From: an uncultured Actinomycetes bacterium
GTDB lineage: Bacteria; Actinomycetota; Thermoleophilia; Solirubrobacterales; 70-9
Length of the DNA stretch: 13,489 nucleotides
Assembly (NCBI GenBank): GCA_946886425.1
Contig: CAMPIP010000049.1
Location: 1-13,489, forward strand
Reading direction: 5' to 3'
A model generated the notes under the pieces. The model was given only the letters and a program-made list of their open reading frames with translations. It was not told the DNA's origin and searched no databases. Both the position numbers and the translations under genes were made by a program. Below, in pieces: positions 6,051 through 13,489 of the stretch. How positions within the stretch are numbered: position 1 is the first letter of the stretch; the number at the start of each line of letters is the position of its first letter.

Positions 6051-6818
6051 CTACCAGCGGAACAGGTCGCGGGCGTTGGCCTCGACGACGCGCTCGAGAT
6101 GCTCGTAGGAGACGCCGCGGGTCTCGGCGACGAGCCTGGCGGTGGCGACGACGTTGGCGGGCCGGTTGCGCTTGCCGCGCATCGCCTGGGGGCTCAGGTA
6201 CGGCGCATCGGTCTCGACCAGGAGCAGCCCCTCGGGGACCTGGGCGGCGGCCTCGCGCAGCTCCTCGGAGCGCGGGTAGGTGACGTTGCCGGCGAACGAG
6301 CAGTACCAGCCGCGGGCGGCCGCGTCGGCTACCCGGTGCGGGGCCGAGAAGCAGTGCAGGATCACCCGGCAGTCCTGGGCACGCTCGTCGAGCGTCGCGA
6401 AGATCTCGTCGGTCGCCTCGGTGCCGCCCTCGGGGTCGCGACCGTGGATCACGATCGGCAGATCGAGATCGCGGGCGATCTCGATCTGGGCCGCGAAGGC
6501 GCGTCGCTGGTCGGCGGCCGGGGCGCCATCGCGGTAGTAGTCGATCCCGGTCTCGCCGATCGCCCGCACCTTCTCGTGCCCGGCGAGGCGGGCGAGCTCC
6601 GCCGCCGCGGCGTCGTCGAACCCGGTCGCCTCGTTGGGATGGCGCCCGACCGCGGCGAAGACCGCCTCGTGGCGCTCGGCTCCGGCGATCGCGACAGGGT
6701 TGGTCTCCTCGTCCATGCCGACGTTGAGCATCCGCTCCACCCCGGCCTCCCCCGCGGCGGCGACGACCTCGGCCTCGTCCCCGTCGCAGAGGAAGAGGTG
6801 CGTGTGCGAGTCGATCAC
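6051..6818 (-). CDS. tatD: TatD-family metal-dependent DNase
   Basis: A 255-residue TIM-barrel hydrolase of the amidohydrolase superfamily. Family members are 3'-5' exonucleases and deoxyribonucleases linked to oxidative DNA damage repair and DNA turnover. The metal ligands are all visible: D3-S-H5-T-H7, E89 in AIGETGIDYY, H125 in IVIHGRD, H155 in VILHCFSA, and D204 in LLVETDAPYLSP. The usual GVHPH is GRHPNEA here. The GTG start at 6818 gives the canonical VIDSHTHL N-terminus. TAGACT lies 7 nt upstream with no Shine-Dalgarno site, fitting a leaderless mRNA that heads the tatD-rsmA-ispE-DedA/PAP2 operon. Confidence 0.94.
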   Translation of the reverse strand: MIDSHTHLFLCDGDEAEVVAAAGEAGVERMLNVGMDEETNPVAIAGAERHEAVFAAVGRHPNEATGFDDAAAAELARLAGHEKVRAIGETGIDYYRDGAPAADQRRAFAAQIEIARDLDLPIVIHGRDPEGGTEATDEIFATLDERAQDCRVILHCFSAPHRVADAAARGWYCSFAGNVTYPRSEELREAAAQVPEGLLLVETDAPYLSPQAMRGKRNRPANVVATARLVAETRGVSYEHLERVVEANARDLFRW

Positions 6819-6825
6819 CCGCGGG

Positions 6826-6831
6826 AGTCTA
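6826..6831 (-). promoter_or_regulatory. Putative -10 element for leaderless tatD operon mRNA
   Basis: TAGACT on the minus strand (TANNNT, 4 of 6 matches to TATAAT) ends 7 nt before the tatD GTG. It is the only AT-containing hexamer in the gap. It follows the hairpin after the collagen-like gene, where an operon promoter would be expected. Confidence 0.4.
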
Positions 6832-6850
6832 GGAGGGCTCAGAACGGCGG

Positions 6851-6880
6851 CGGCCCCGCCACCCCGTGGGTGACGGGCCG
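6851..6880 (-). terminator. Strong hairpin between the collagen-like gene and tatD
   Basis: CGGCCCCGCCACCC (6851-6864) pairs with GGGTGACGGGCCG (6868-6880) around a 3-nt loop, with one bulge and one G-U wobble in the minus-strand RNA. A second small repeat, TGACCG-GGG-CGGTCA, starts at the stop codon of the collagen-like gene (6902-6888). No U-run follows. The gene order change at this point (accessory gene to housekeeping operon) supports termination. Confidence 0.5.
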
Positions 6881-6899
6881 CGCCGGCTGACCGCCCCGG

Positions 6900-7766
6900 T
6901 CAGGGCGTGCAGGCAAAGGGATCCAGGTCGTCGACGGTCGGCAGGCCGAGCGTGACGAGCCCGCTGAGGACTTCAATCTCGCCGAAGGCCGCGCCGAGCA
7001 GGCCGGTCTGTTCGTTCAGCTCTTTCGCCTGGTCGCAGAGCCCGGTGACCGTGGTGCTGAGACCCGAGACGGTCGACTGCAGCGTCGGCAGGCCGGTGAC
7101 CACGTCTTCGAGGTCTTCGCCGCTGACGCCGTCGAGTTTGCCGAGGGCGCCGGAGAGGTCGCCGCTGTCGACGCCGTTGAGCAGGCCTTCCAGGTCGCTC
7201 ACTTTCGGAACCAGGGAATCGACCGTCGGAACCGCTCCGACAGCTTCGTTCAGCTGCGTCGCGCTGATGCCGTTGAGTTTTGCCAGCAGCCCGGAGAGGT
7301 CGCCGCCGCTCACCCCTTCGAGCAGGTCTTCCAGGGTCTTGACTTCCAGGGACAGCGAGGCGACTTTGGTTTCCAGGTTGGTCAGGGAGGTGCCGGCGCC
7401 GGAGCCGCCGGCCGTTCCGGCCGTGCCGGGATTGCCCTTGACGCCTGGCGCGCCCTGCGGCCCCTGGGAGCCGGTGGACCCCTGCGACCCGGCCGCGCCC
7501 GCGGCGCCGGCGGGCCCGACGACGCTCCAGGTGAGGCGGCGCTCGCCGCGCCTGCAGCGCTTGCCCTTGACGGCCCGCATCGCTCCCTTGGGCTTGCCCT
7601 TGACCTTGTAACAGGCGCGAACCTGGCCATTCTTGACCGGTGAGGCGGCGGTCGCCGGTCCGACGAGGACCAGCCCCGTGAGCAGACCGACCACCGCCGT
7701 GAGGAGGCTCAACGAGACGCCGAACCGAAAACCTGACTTCGCTTGGGGTGCTGCGTTGGCATTCAT
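6900..7766 (-). CDS. Secreted collagen-like protein with a basic Cys motif and 47-residue internal repeats
   Basis: A 288-residue exported protein of unknown function. Residues 1-40 are a signal peptide: a short polar start, a basic residue, a hydrophobic stretch at 17-36, then GPATA before the likely cleavage site. Residues 48-80 are basic with two cysteines (RACYKVKGKPKGAM...GKRC). Residues 84-125 are fourteen Gly-X-Y triplets (GPA GAA GAA GSQ ... GNP GTA), a collagen-like segment. Residues 128-245 are leucine-rich and probably coiled coil, holding two copies of a 47-residue unit starting LEDLLEGVSGGDLSG (145) and LEGLLNGVDSGDLSG (192). Two more cysteines, C244 and C286, are near the end. 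No sortase motif or membrane anchor is seen. A trimeric surface or matrix stalk is the best guess. Transcribed from the AT-rich divergent gap. Confidence 0.85.
   Translation of the reverse strand: MNANAAPQAKSGFRFGVSLSLLTAVVGLLTGLVLVGPATAASPVKNGQVRACYKVKGKPKGAMRAVKGKRCRRGERRLTWSVVGPAGAAGAAGSQGSTGSQGPQGAPGVKGNPGTAGTAGGSGAGTSLTNLETKVASLSLEVKTLEDLLEGVSGGDLSGLLAKLNGISATQLNEAVGAVPTVDSLVPKVSDLEGLLNGVDSGDLSGALGKLDGVSGEDLEDVVTGLPTLQSTVSGLSTTVTGLCDQAKELNEQTGLLGAAFGEIEVLSGLVTLGLPTVDDLDPFACTP
7145..7430 (-). repeat. 141-bp period coding repeat inside the collagen-like gene
   Basis: GGAGAGGTCGCCGC recurs at 7152 and 7293, and GAGCAGG(C/T)CTTCCAGG recurs with the same offset. The period is 141 bp, or 47 codons, and matches the two protein repeats at residues 145 and 192. 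Conservation at the DNA level suggests a fairly recent internal duplication or gene conversion. Outer limits are approximate. Confidence 0.6.
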
Positions 7767-7826
7767 GACCCTGAGCCTCAGCCGAGAACTTCCAGATAAG
7801 TCAAAAGATCATCACTTGTTCGATGT

Positions 7827-7855
7827 GTTCTATGGAGAGGGCCAATTTGTTCCAA
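7827..7855 (-). promoter_or_regulatory. Candidate promoter of the collagen-like gene
   Basis: TTGGAA and TAGAAC are separated by exactly 17 bp on the minus strand. Transcription would start near 7820 and leave a leader of about 54 nt before the ATG at 7766. The -35 box lies inside the first of the two 16-bp direct repeats. Confidence 0.35.
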
Positions 7856-7874
7856 AGGCAATTTCTTCCAATAG
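7843..7874. repeat. Tandem 16-bp imperfect direct repeat (candidate operator)
   Basis: CAATTTGTTCCAAAGG (7843-7858) is followed without a gap by CAATTTCTTCCAATAG (7859-7874), identical at 13 of 16 positions with a common CAATTT-N-TTCCAA core. The first copy overlaps the predicted -35 box of the collagen-like gene. The second ends 13 bp before the oxidoreductase start codon. A regulator bound here could control both genes. This is inference from placement. Confidence 0.45.
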
Positions 7875-7887
7875 CCTTCGCTTCGCC

Positions 7888-9054
7888 GTGGCCCAGTTCG
7901 CCGACCACTACCGCGAGATCTACATGCTCGGCCTCGGCGGCCAGACGCCGGTCGTGCCGGTCTCCGTGGCCGAGCTCGAGCAGACCGCGATCGCGGCGAT
8001 GGAGCCGAAAGCGGCCAACTACGTCGGCGCCGGGGCCGGCAGCGAGGACACGATCCGGGCCAACGCCGCGGCCTTCCGGCGCTGGCGGACGGTGCCGCGG
8101 ATGCTCCGCGACGTCGCCGAGCGCGACCTCTCCACCACCGTGCTGGGGACGGCGATGCCGGCGCCGTTGCTGCTGGCGCCGATCGGCGTCCAGGCGATCC
8201 TCGACCCCGACGGCGAGCTGGCGACCGCCCGCGCCGCCGCGGCGGTCGGCGTGCCGATGATCGCCAGCACCAACTCCCACTTCACGATGGAGGAGATCGC
8301 CGCGGCCGGCGGCCCGGAGGCGCCGCGCTGGTTCCAGCTCTACTGGCCCAACGACCGCGAGCTGGCCGCCAGCTTCGTCGGCCGCGCCGAGGCGGCCGGC
8401 TACGGCGCGATCGTCCTCACCGTCGACACCTTCATCCCCGGCTGGAAGCCGCGCGACCTGCAGCAGGCGTGGCTGCCGTTCCTCAACGGCATGGGCGTCG
8501 CCAACTACTTCCAGGACCCGGTCTTCCGGGCGGCGCTGGAGCAGACCCCCGAGGAGGACCAGGGCGCCGCCACCGGCCACTTCCTCGGCGTCCAGGCCCA
8601 CCCCTCGTTGAGCTGGGACGACCTCGCCTGGCTGCGCGAGCAGACCTCGCTGCCGATCCTCGTCAAGGGCATCCAGCACGTCGACGACGCCCGCGAGGCG
8701 GTGGCCCGCGGGGTCGACGGGATCGTCGTCTCCAACCACGGCGGCCGCCAGGTCGACGGCGCGATCGCCTCGCTCGACGCCCTGCCGCCGATCGCCGAGG
8801 CCGTCGGCGACGAGCTGGCGATCCTCTTCGACAGCGGCGTCCGCGGCGGCACCGACGTGCTTAAGGCGCTCGCCCTCGGGGCGGATGCGGTCTGCCTCGG
8901 CCGCCCCTACGTCTGGGGCCTCGCCCTCGGCGGCCAGGCCGGCGTCGAAGCGGTCCTGAAGATGGTCCTCGGCGAGTTCGACCTGACGATGGCCCTCTGC
9001 GGCTACACGCGCCCCGACCAGCTCGGGCCGGCCGCGCTCGCTCCCGAGCTCTAG
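7888..9054 (+). CDS. FMN-dependent alpha-hydroxy-acid oxidising enzyme, lactate 2-monooxygenase-like
   Basis: A 388-residue TIM-barrel flavoenzyme that oxidises 2-hydroxy acids. The sequence follows mycobacterial lactate 2-monooxygenase closely by recall, with YVGAGAGSEDTIRAN (45-59), MLRDVAERDLS, APIGVQAI, FQLYWPNDRELAASF (Y152), DTFIPGWKPRDL (180-191), PVFRAAL, VKGIQH (K260), SNHGGRQ with catalytic H284 and R287, and DSGVRGGTDVLKALALGA for FMN phosphate binding. Length also fits the monooxygenase (about 394). The GTG at 7888 aligns the N-terminus (AQFADHYREIYMLGL) with that family; the frame is open back to 7633, but that part is antisense to the collagen-like gene and the AT-rich gap. It could instead be an oxidase or dehydrogenase on another hydroxy acid. 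This is the only plus-strand gene; it converges on the exporter genes. Confidence 0.88.
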   Translation: MAQFADHYREIYMLGLGGQTPVVPVSVAELEQTAIAAMEPKAANYVGAGAGSEDTIRANAAAFRRWRTVPRMLRDVAERDLSTTVLGTAMPAPLLLAPIGVQAILDPDGELATARAAAAVGVPMIASTNSHFTMEEIAAAGGPEAPRWFQLYWPNDRELAASFVGRAEAAGYGAIVLTVDTFIPGWKPRDLQQAWLPFLNGMGVANYFQDPVFRAALEQTPEEDQGAATGHFLGVQAHPSLSWDDLAWLREQTSLPILVKGIQHVDDAREAVARGVDGIVVSNHGGRQVDGAIASLDALPPIAEAVGDELAILFDSGVRGGTDVLKALALGADAVCLGRPYVWGLALGGQAGVEAVLKMVLGEFDLTMALCGYTRPDQLGPAALAPEL

Positions 9055-9919
9055 AGGTCGCGCCGCGAGAAGGCGAAAGCGGCCAGCGCCAGCACGCCGA
9101 GCATGTAGACGAACGCCCAGGCGATCAGGCCCGGGGCCGCGGCCTCGGAGCCGCCGAACGGGCCGAGCTGGAGGACGACGCCGGTGAGGCCGGAGGTCTC
9201 CGAGATCAGCCCGTGCAGACCGGCCGCGTAGAGGCCCTCGAAGGGCAGCGCCCAGCTGGCGACGCGGCCGATCGTGTGCAGCGAGTCGGAGTCGATCGCG
9301 TTGCCGATCTGGGCCAGCAGCCCGGCGGTGAGGCCGGCCCCGAAGACCATGAAGACGACGATCCCCTGCGCCGTCACCGGCAGTAGGACGGAGAGCAGCA
9401 ACGAGATCGCGGCGATGATCGCGACGCCGAGGGCGAGGCCGAGAGCCGGGCCGAGGAGGTGGTCCGGCGACCAGTCGCCGATCGCCGCGGTGAGCGCCGC
9501 CGCGGTTAAGTAAACGATCACCACGTAAGCGCCGGACAGCCCGGCGGCGCCGGCGAAGCGAGCCACCAGCATCGTCGTCCGTCCGATCGGCCGCACCACC
9601 AACGGCTGCAGCAGGCCGCTCTCGGCGTCGCCGCGGACGGCGCCCAGGGTCAGGAAGACGGCGAGGACGGCGCCGAGGAAGAGCGTCGCGAACATCGCCA
9701 GGCCGAAGATCGTCGCCCCCGCGAAGGCGTGCGGGTCGAGGATGCCCTGTTCGCCGCCGGCGAATTCGCGGGCGTCGCGGAAGACGAAGTGGGCGCCGAG
9801 CCCATAGAGAGCCAGGAAGGCGACGGTAAGCGCGACCACGGCGAGGAAGACACGCCGCCGCACGCCTTCCCGGACCGAGTGGGCGACGACGGTCAGCGCC
9901 GAGTTGAGCGGCGAGGGGC

Positions 9920-9923
<4 letters not shown>
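9051..9923 (-). CDS. ABC-2 type exporter permease
   Basis: A 290-residue membrane protein with about six helices and an N-terminal SALTVVAHSVREGVRRRVFLAVVALTVAF segment typical of ABC-2/NosY-like permeases. It contains LGAVRGDAESGLLQPLVVRPIGR, the cytoplasmic coupling region of this family (regulated, intracellular loop between helices 2 and 3). The GTG at 9923 overlaps the TGA of the ATPase gene as GTGA, so the pair is translationally coupled. The frame is open further upstream through the ATPase gene, but there the reading is an Arg/Ala-rich shadow. The substrate is unknown. The stop codon shares the CTAG at 9051-9054 with the stop of the convergent oxidoreductase gene. Confidence 0.86.
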
Positions 9924-10764
<841 letters not shown>

Positions 10765-10765
<1 letters not shown>

Positions 10766-12279
10766 CAGCCCGGCGGGTCGATCTTCGGGAAGAGCGGCGG
10801 CACCCGCTCGACCTTCTGCCCGCCCGGCCGCGAGCCCAGCTCGGCGAGGGCGCGCTCGCCTTCGCCGAGCGCCGCGAGCAGCGTCTCGCTGGTCCGCGGC
10901 AGGTACGGGGCGAGCATCAGCGTCGCCACCCGCAGGCCCTCGACCAGGTTGTAGAGGACTTCGTCGAGGCGCTCGGGATCGGCCTCGTCCTTGGCCAGCT
11001 CCCACGGCTTCGTCTCCTCGACGAAGCGGTTGAGGCGGCGGACCAGCGTCCAGACCACCTCCAGCGCCTGGGTCAGCTCGGCGCGGTCGAGCAGCTCGCT
11101 GAAGCGCGCGACCACGCCTTCGAAGTCCTCGGCCAGGGTCGCGTCCACCGCCCCGACGGGCACCGTGCCGTCGCGGTAGCGGTCGACCATCGCCAGCACC
11201 CGGCTGGCCAGGTTGCCGTAGTCGTTGGCCAGCTCGGTCTCGTAGCGGCCCTCGAAGCCGGCGGTCGAGATCGAGCCGTCCTGGCCGAAGCTGACCTCGC
11301 GGAAGCAGTAGAAGCGCAGCGCGTCGGCGCCGAAGCGCTCGATCACCTCGAAGGGGTCGAGCACGTTGCCGAGCGACTTGGACATCTTCTTCTCGCCCAT
11401 CAGGAGGTACCCGTGGATCGTCATCCGCCGCGGCGGATCGAGGTCGGCGGCGAGGCAGAGCGCCGGCCAGATCACCGCGTGGAACTTGAGGATGTCCTTG
11501 GCCATCACGTGCAGGTCGGCCGGCCAGTAGCGGTCGGTCAGGTCCTCGCCCTCGCGGGCGAAGCCGAGCGCGGTCACGTAGTTGAGGAGGGCGTCGAACC
11601 AGACGTACATGCGCTGCTCGGGGTCCCAGGGCAGCGACAGCCCCCACTTCAGGTTCGGCCGCGAGAGCGAGACGTCCTCCAGGCCCTGCTTGATGAACGA
11701 GATCGCCTCGTTGCGGCGGAACTCGGGGACGACGAAGTCCGGCCGCTCCTCGTAGAGCCCTTCCAGCTGGGCCTGGAAGGCCGAGAGCCGGAAGAACCAG
11801 TTCTCCTCGCGTTCGCGCTCGAGCGGGATCTCGTGAATCGGACAGGTGTTGCCGGGACCCAGCTCCCGCTCGGTTTTGAAGTCGGCGCAGCGCGGGCAGT
11901 ACCAGCCCTCGTAGACGCCCTTGGTCACCCAGCCGTTGTCGTAGACCCGCTGGATGATCTCCGCCACCTTGGCTTTGTGCCGCGGGTCGGAGGTGCGGAT
12001 GAAGAAGTCGTTGCTGGCGTCGATGATCGGCATCAGCGCTTCGAACTTGGCGGCGTTGCGATCGGCCAGCTCCTGCGGCGCGATCCCCTCCCGCTCCGCC
12101 GCCGTCTCGATCGGCTCGCCATGCTCGTCGGTCCCGGTCAGGAAGAAGACGTCCCGGCCCCGCTGCCGCATGTGCCGCGCCAGCACGTCGGCGGCCATCG
12201 TCGAGTACGCGTGCCCGAGGTGGGGCTCGGCGTTGACGTAGTAGATCGGCGTGGTGACGTAGTACTTGTCGGCGCTCAT
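10765..12279 (-). CDS. metG: Methionyl-tRNA synthetase
   Basis: Class I aminoacyl-tRNA synthetase that charges tRNA-Met (initiator and elongator) with methionine. The 504 residues start YYVTTPIYYVNAEPHLGHAYS; the HLGH motif is at 20-23. A zinc knuckle C128-x2-C131 ... C146-x2-H149 lies in the connective domain, KKMSKSLGN (KMSKS at 298-302) follows, and an all-helical anticodon domain fills the rest. There is no C-terminal EMAP-like tRNA-binding domain, as in the short bacterial form. The ATG is 38 bp past the rsmI stop; a small hairpin lies in that gap. The stop overlaps the ABC ATPase start by one base, an unusual partner for metG. Confidence 0.97.
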
Positions 12280-12300
12280 CGGCTGCCCACGCTATCGACG

Positions 12301-12315
12301 CGCGCCCACGGCGCG
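12301..12315 (-). terminator. Small GC hairpin between rsmI and metG
   Basis: CGCGCC-CAC-GGCGCG is a perfect 6-bp stem with a 3-nt loop, three bases after the rsmI stop. There is no U-tract. It could weaken read-through into metG, or have no role. The possible -10 TAGCGT (12294-12289) lies between it and the metG ATG. Confidence 0.25.
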
Positions 12316-12317
12316 GC

Positions 12318-13145
12318 CTAGCGCCGTGCGTCGCGGCCGGTCAGGGCCTTGTAGAGGTCGTTGGCGCGGGTTCCCGTCAATGCGGCGACGACGCTGGCGG
12401 CGGCACGCGGCCGGGCGCCCGACTGGACCAGGTGGCGGAGCGCGTCGACGGCGAAGCCGACGTCTTTGTCGTGCTCGGCCGCGGCGGCCGGACCGATCAC
12501 GATCACGATCTCGCCCTTGACGTCGCCGCGGAAGCGGCGGGCGAGGTCGCCGAGGGTGCCGCGGGCGACCTCCTCGTGGATCTTCGAGAGCTCGCGGCAG
12601 ACGGCCGCCGGCCGGTCCGGCGCCAGCGAGGCCAGCGCCGCCAGCGACTCGCCGATCCGCCGCGGCGACTCGAAGGCGACGACGGTCTCGGTCGAGCGCA
12701 GGACCCGCTCCATCTCGCCGGCGCGACGCGGCAGGAAGCCCTCGAAGCGCCAGCGGTCGGTCGGGAGCCCGGACGCGACCAGGGCCACCGGCACCACCGA
12801 GGGCCCCGGCAGCACGGTGATTTCGAGGCTGCGTTCGATGCAGCGGCGGATCAGCTTGTAGCCGGGGTCGGAGATGCCGGGCATGCCGGCGTCGGAGACC
12901 AGGGTCACCGCGTCGCCGCGCTCGATCCGCTGCGCCAGCTCGGTCGCTCGGGCGGTTTCGTTGCCCTCGTGGTTGGAGACCAGCCGCGGCGCCGGCCGGA
13001 TCCGCAGCTTGTCCAGCAGCCCCCCGGTCCGGCGCGTGTCCTCGCAGGCGATGTAGTCGGCGCTGACGAGCGCCTCCCGCATCCGCGGGGTGACGTCGTC
13101 GAGGTTTCCGATCGGGGTCGGGCAGACGACCAGCCGGCCCGGCAT
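12318..13145 (-). CDS. rsmI: 16S rRNA (cytidine1402-2'-O)-methyltransferase
   Basis: RsmI methylates the ribose of C1402 in the decoding centre of 16S rRNA, using S-adenosylmethionine. The 275 residues carry the family signatures in order: VCPTPIGNLDD (7-17), CEDTRRT (34-40), SNHEGNE (57-63), LVSDAGMPGISDPGY (82-96), PGPSVVPVALVASGL, then RWRFEGFLPRR. It has the tetrapyrrole-methylase fold, and a C-terminal domain ending TGTRANDLYKALTG. The ATG at 13145 overlaps the TGA of the ROK kinase gene by one base (TGATG), so the two are co-transcribed. Length is normal. Confidence 0.96.
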   Translation of the reverse strand: MPGRLVVCPTPIGNLDDVTPRMREALVSADYIACEDTRRTGGLLDKLRIRPAPRLVSNHEGNETARATELAQRIERGDAVTLVSDAGMPGISDPGYKLIRRCIERSLEITVLPGPSVVPVALVASGLPTDRWRFEGFLPRRAGEMERVLRSTETVVAFESPRRIGESLAALASLAPDRPAAVCRELSKIHEEVARGTLGDLARRFRGDVKGEIVIVIGPAAAAEHDKDVGFAVDALRHLVQSGARPRAAASVVAALTGTRANDLYKALTGRDARR

Positions 13146-13489
13146 CAGCCCCGCCCTTTCTCGAGTTCGACCCGGGCCAGGGCGGCCGCGCCGATCACGC
13201 CGGCGTCGCTGCCGAGGGTGGCCTCGAGGATCGGAGTCTGGTTCATCGGGTTGAGCGCCCGCTCGCGGACTTCGCGGCGGGCCGGCTCGAGCAGCAGCTC
13301 GCCAGCGGCGATGACGCCGCCGCCGACCACGATCGCGGCCGGCTGGAAGATGTTGGCGAAGCTCGAGCAGGCGACGCCGAGGCGGCCGCCGATCAGGTCG
13401 AAGACCGCGATCGCGGTTTCGTCGCCAGCCAGAGCCGCTTCGGTGACCAGCTTGCCGTCGACCTCCTTGCCCTCCGCCAGCGCCCTGCC
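13145..13489 (-). CDS. ROK-family sugar kinase (glucokinase-like), C-terminal part only
   Basis: The last 114 codons of a gene that enters from the right edge. The reading is ...GKEVDGKLVTEAALAGDETA then GRLGVACSSFANIFQPAAIV and VGGGVIAAGELLLEPARREV, ending EATLGSDAGVIGAAALARVE. The GxxxxxxxNxxxPxxIVxGGG pattern and the ATLGSDAGVIGAAALA end are the ROK C-terminal signatures, as in polyphosphate/ATP glucokinases of Actinobacteria. The CXCGXXGC zinc motif and the catalytic DxG would lie outside the window, so kinase versus repressor cannot be fully checked. No N-terminal DNA-binding region is visible, which cannot be excluded. The stop overlaps the rsmI start. Confidence 0.88.
   Translation of the reverse strand, partial: GRALAEGKEVDGKLVTEAALAGDETAIAVFDLIGGRLGVACSSFANIFQPAAIVVGGGVIAAGELLLEPARREVRERALNPMNQTPILEATLGSDAGVIGAAALARVELEKGRG

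Larger units (their letters stand above)
7767..7887. promoter_or_regulatory. AT-rich divergent regulatory region
   Basis: This 121-bp gap between the collagen-like gene (minus) and the oxidoreductase gene (plus) is strikingly AT-rich compared with everything around it, especially 7790-7875. It must hold both promoters. On the minus strand TTGGAA (7855-7850), a 17-bp spacer and TAGAAC (7832-7827) make a plausible sigma-A-type promoter (4 of 6 matches in each box) for the collagen-like gene. Two adjacent 16-bp direct repeats lie at 7843-7874. No convincing promoter is seen on the plus strand, and no Shine-Dalgarno site precedes the GTG at 7888. Confidence 0.5.

Noticed and set aside
7633..7887. 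N-terminal extension of the oxidoreductase, including an ATG at 7765
   Set aside because: The first part is antisense to the signal peptide of the collagen-like gene and the rest is the AT-rich promoter gap. The family N-terminus aligns to the GTG at 7888. The CATG at 7764-7767 gives an ATG on both strands only by coincidence.
10766..11647. N-terminal extension of the ABC ATPase frame through metG
   Set aside because: It overlaps metG in another frame and lacks any domain. The ATG at 10765 gives a standard ATPase N-terminus.
11413..12321. 302-codon plus-strand frame opposite metG
   Set aside because: Mirror frame of metG with no motif; metG opposite is unambiguous.

Overview
This window is very GC-rich bacterial chromosomal DNA. 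GTG starts are frequent, stop/start overlaps (GTGA, TGATG) are common, and the core genes occur in the order rsmI - metG - tatD - rsmA - ispE - (tRNA-Gln) - glmU, a conserved neighbourhood in Actinobacteria. The GC level, a secreted protein with a Cys-rich basic segment followed by Gly-X-Y triplets, and the overall gene set suggest a deep-branching actinobacterium of the Thermoleophilia/Solirubrobacterales type. That placement is an inference from general knowledge, not from a search. Almost every gene is on the minus strand; the exception is one FMN-dependent oxidoreductase on the plus strand. No gene-free stretch exceeds 300 bases.

Layout, read in the minus-strand direction from the right: the C-terminal end of a ROK-family sugar kinase, rsmI (16S rRNA 2'-O-methyltransferase) and metG (methionyl-tRNA synthetase), followed by an ABC exporter pair (ATPase and permease). 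These genes are tightly packed, and three of the four junctions overlap by 1-4 nt. The exporter converges on a lactate 2-monooxygenase-like flavoenzyme; both stop codons lie in one CTAG. That enzyme is divergent from a secreted collagen-like protein, and the two share an AT-rich regulatory gap of about 120 bp. A strong hairpin then separates the collagen-like gene from the tatD - rsmA - ispE - DedA/PAP2 fusion - small membrane protein operon. Further left are a PucR-type regulator, tRNA-Gln(TTG) with a downstream hairpin, an HdeD-like membrane protein, and the 5' part of glmU.

Functional themes are housekeeping (rRNA methylation, Met-tRNA charging, DNA repair-type nuclease, isoprenoid precursor synthesis, UDP-GlcNAc synthesis) together with envelope lipid-carrier biology. 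The DedA/PAP2 fusion is coupled by 4-bp overlaps to ispE upstream and to an 84-residue two-TM protein downstream. A block holding the exporter, the oxidoreductase and the collagen-like protein appears to have been inserted between metG and tatD.

The most striking anomaly is at the extreme left edge. The glmU reading frame runs on the minus strand, but the next conserved piece of the protein (NDNAQGEYYLPD...) is encoded on the plus strand at positions 1-81. It lies between 14-bp inverted repeats. This is either a short inversion or, more likely, a fold-back chimera at the end of an assembled contig.
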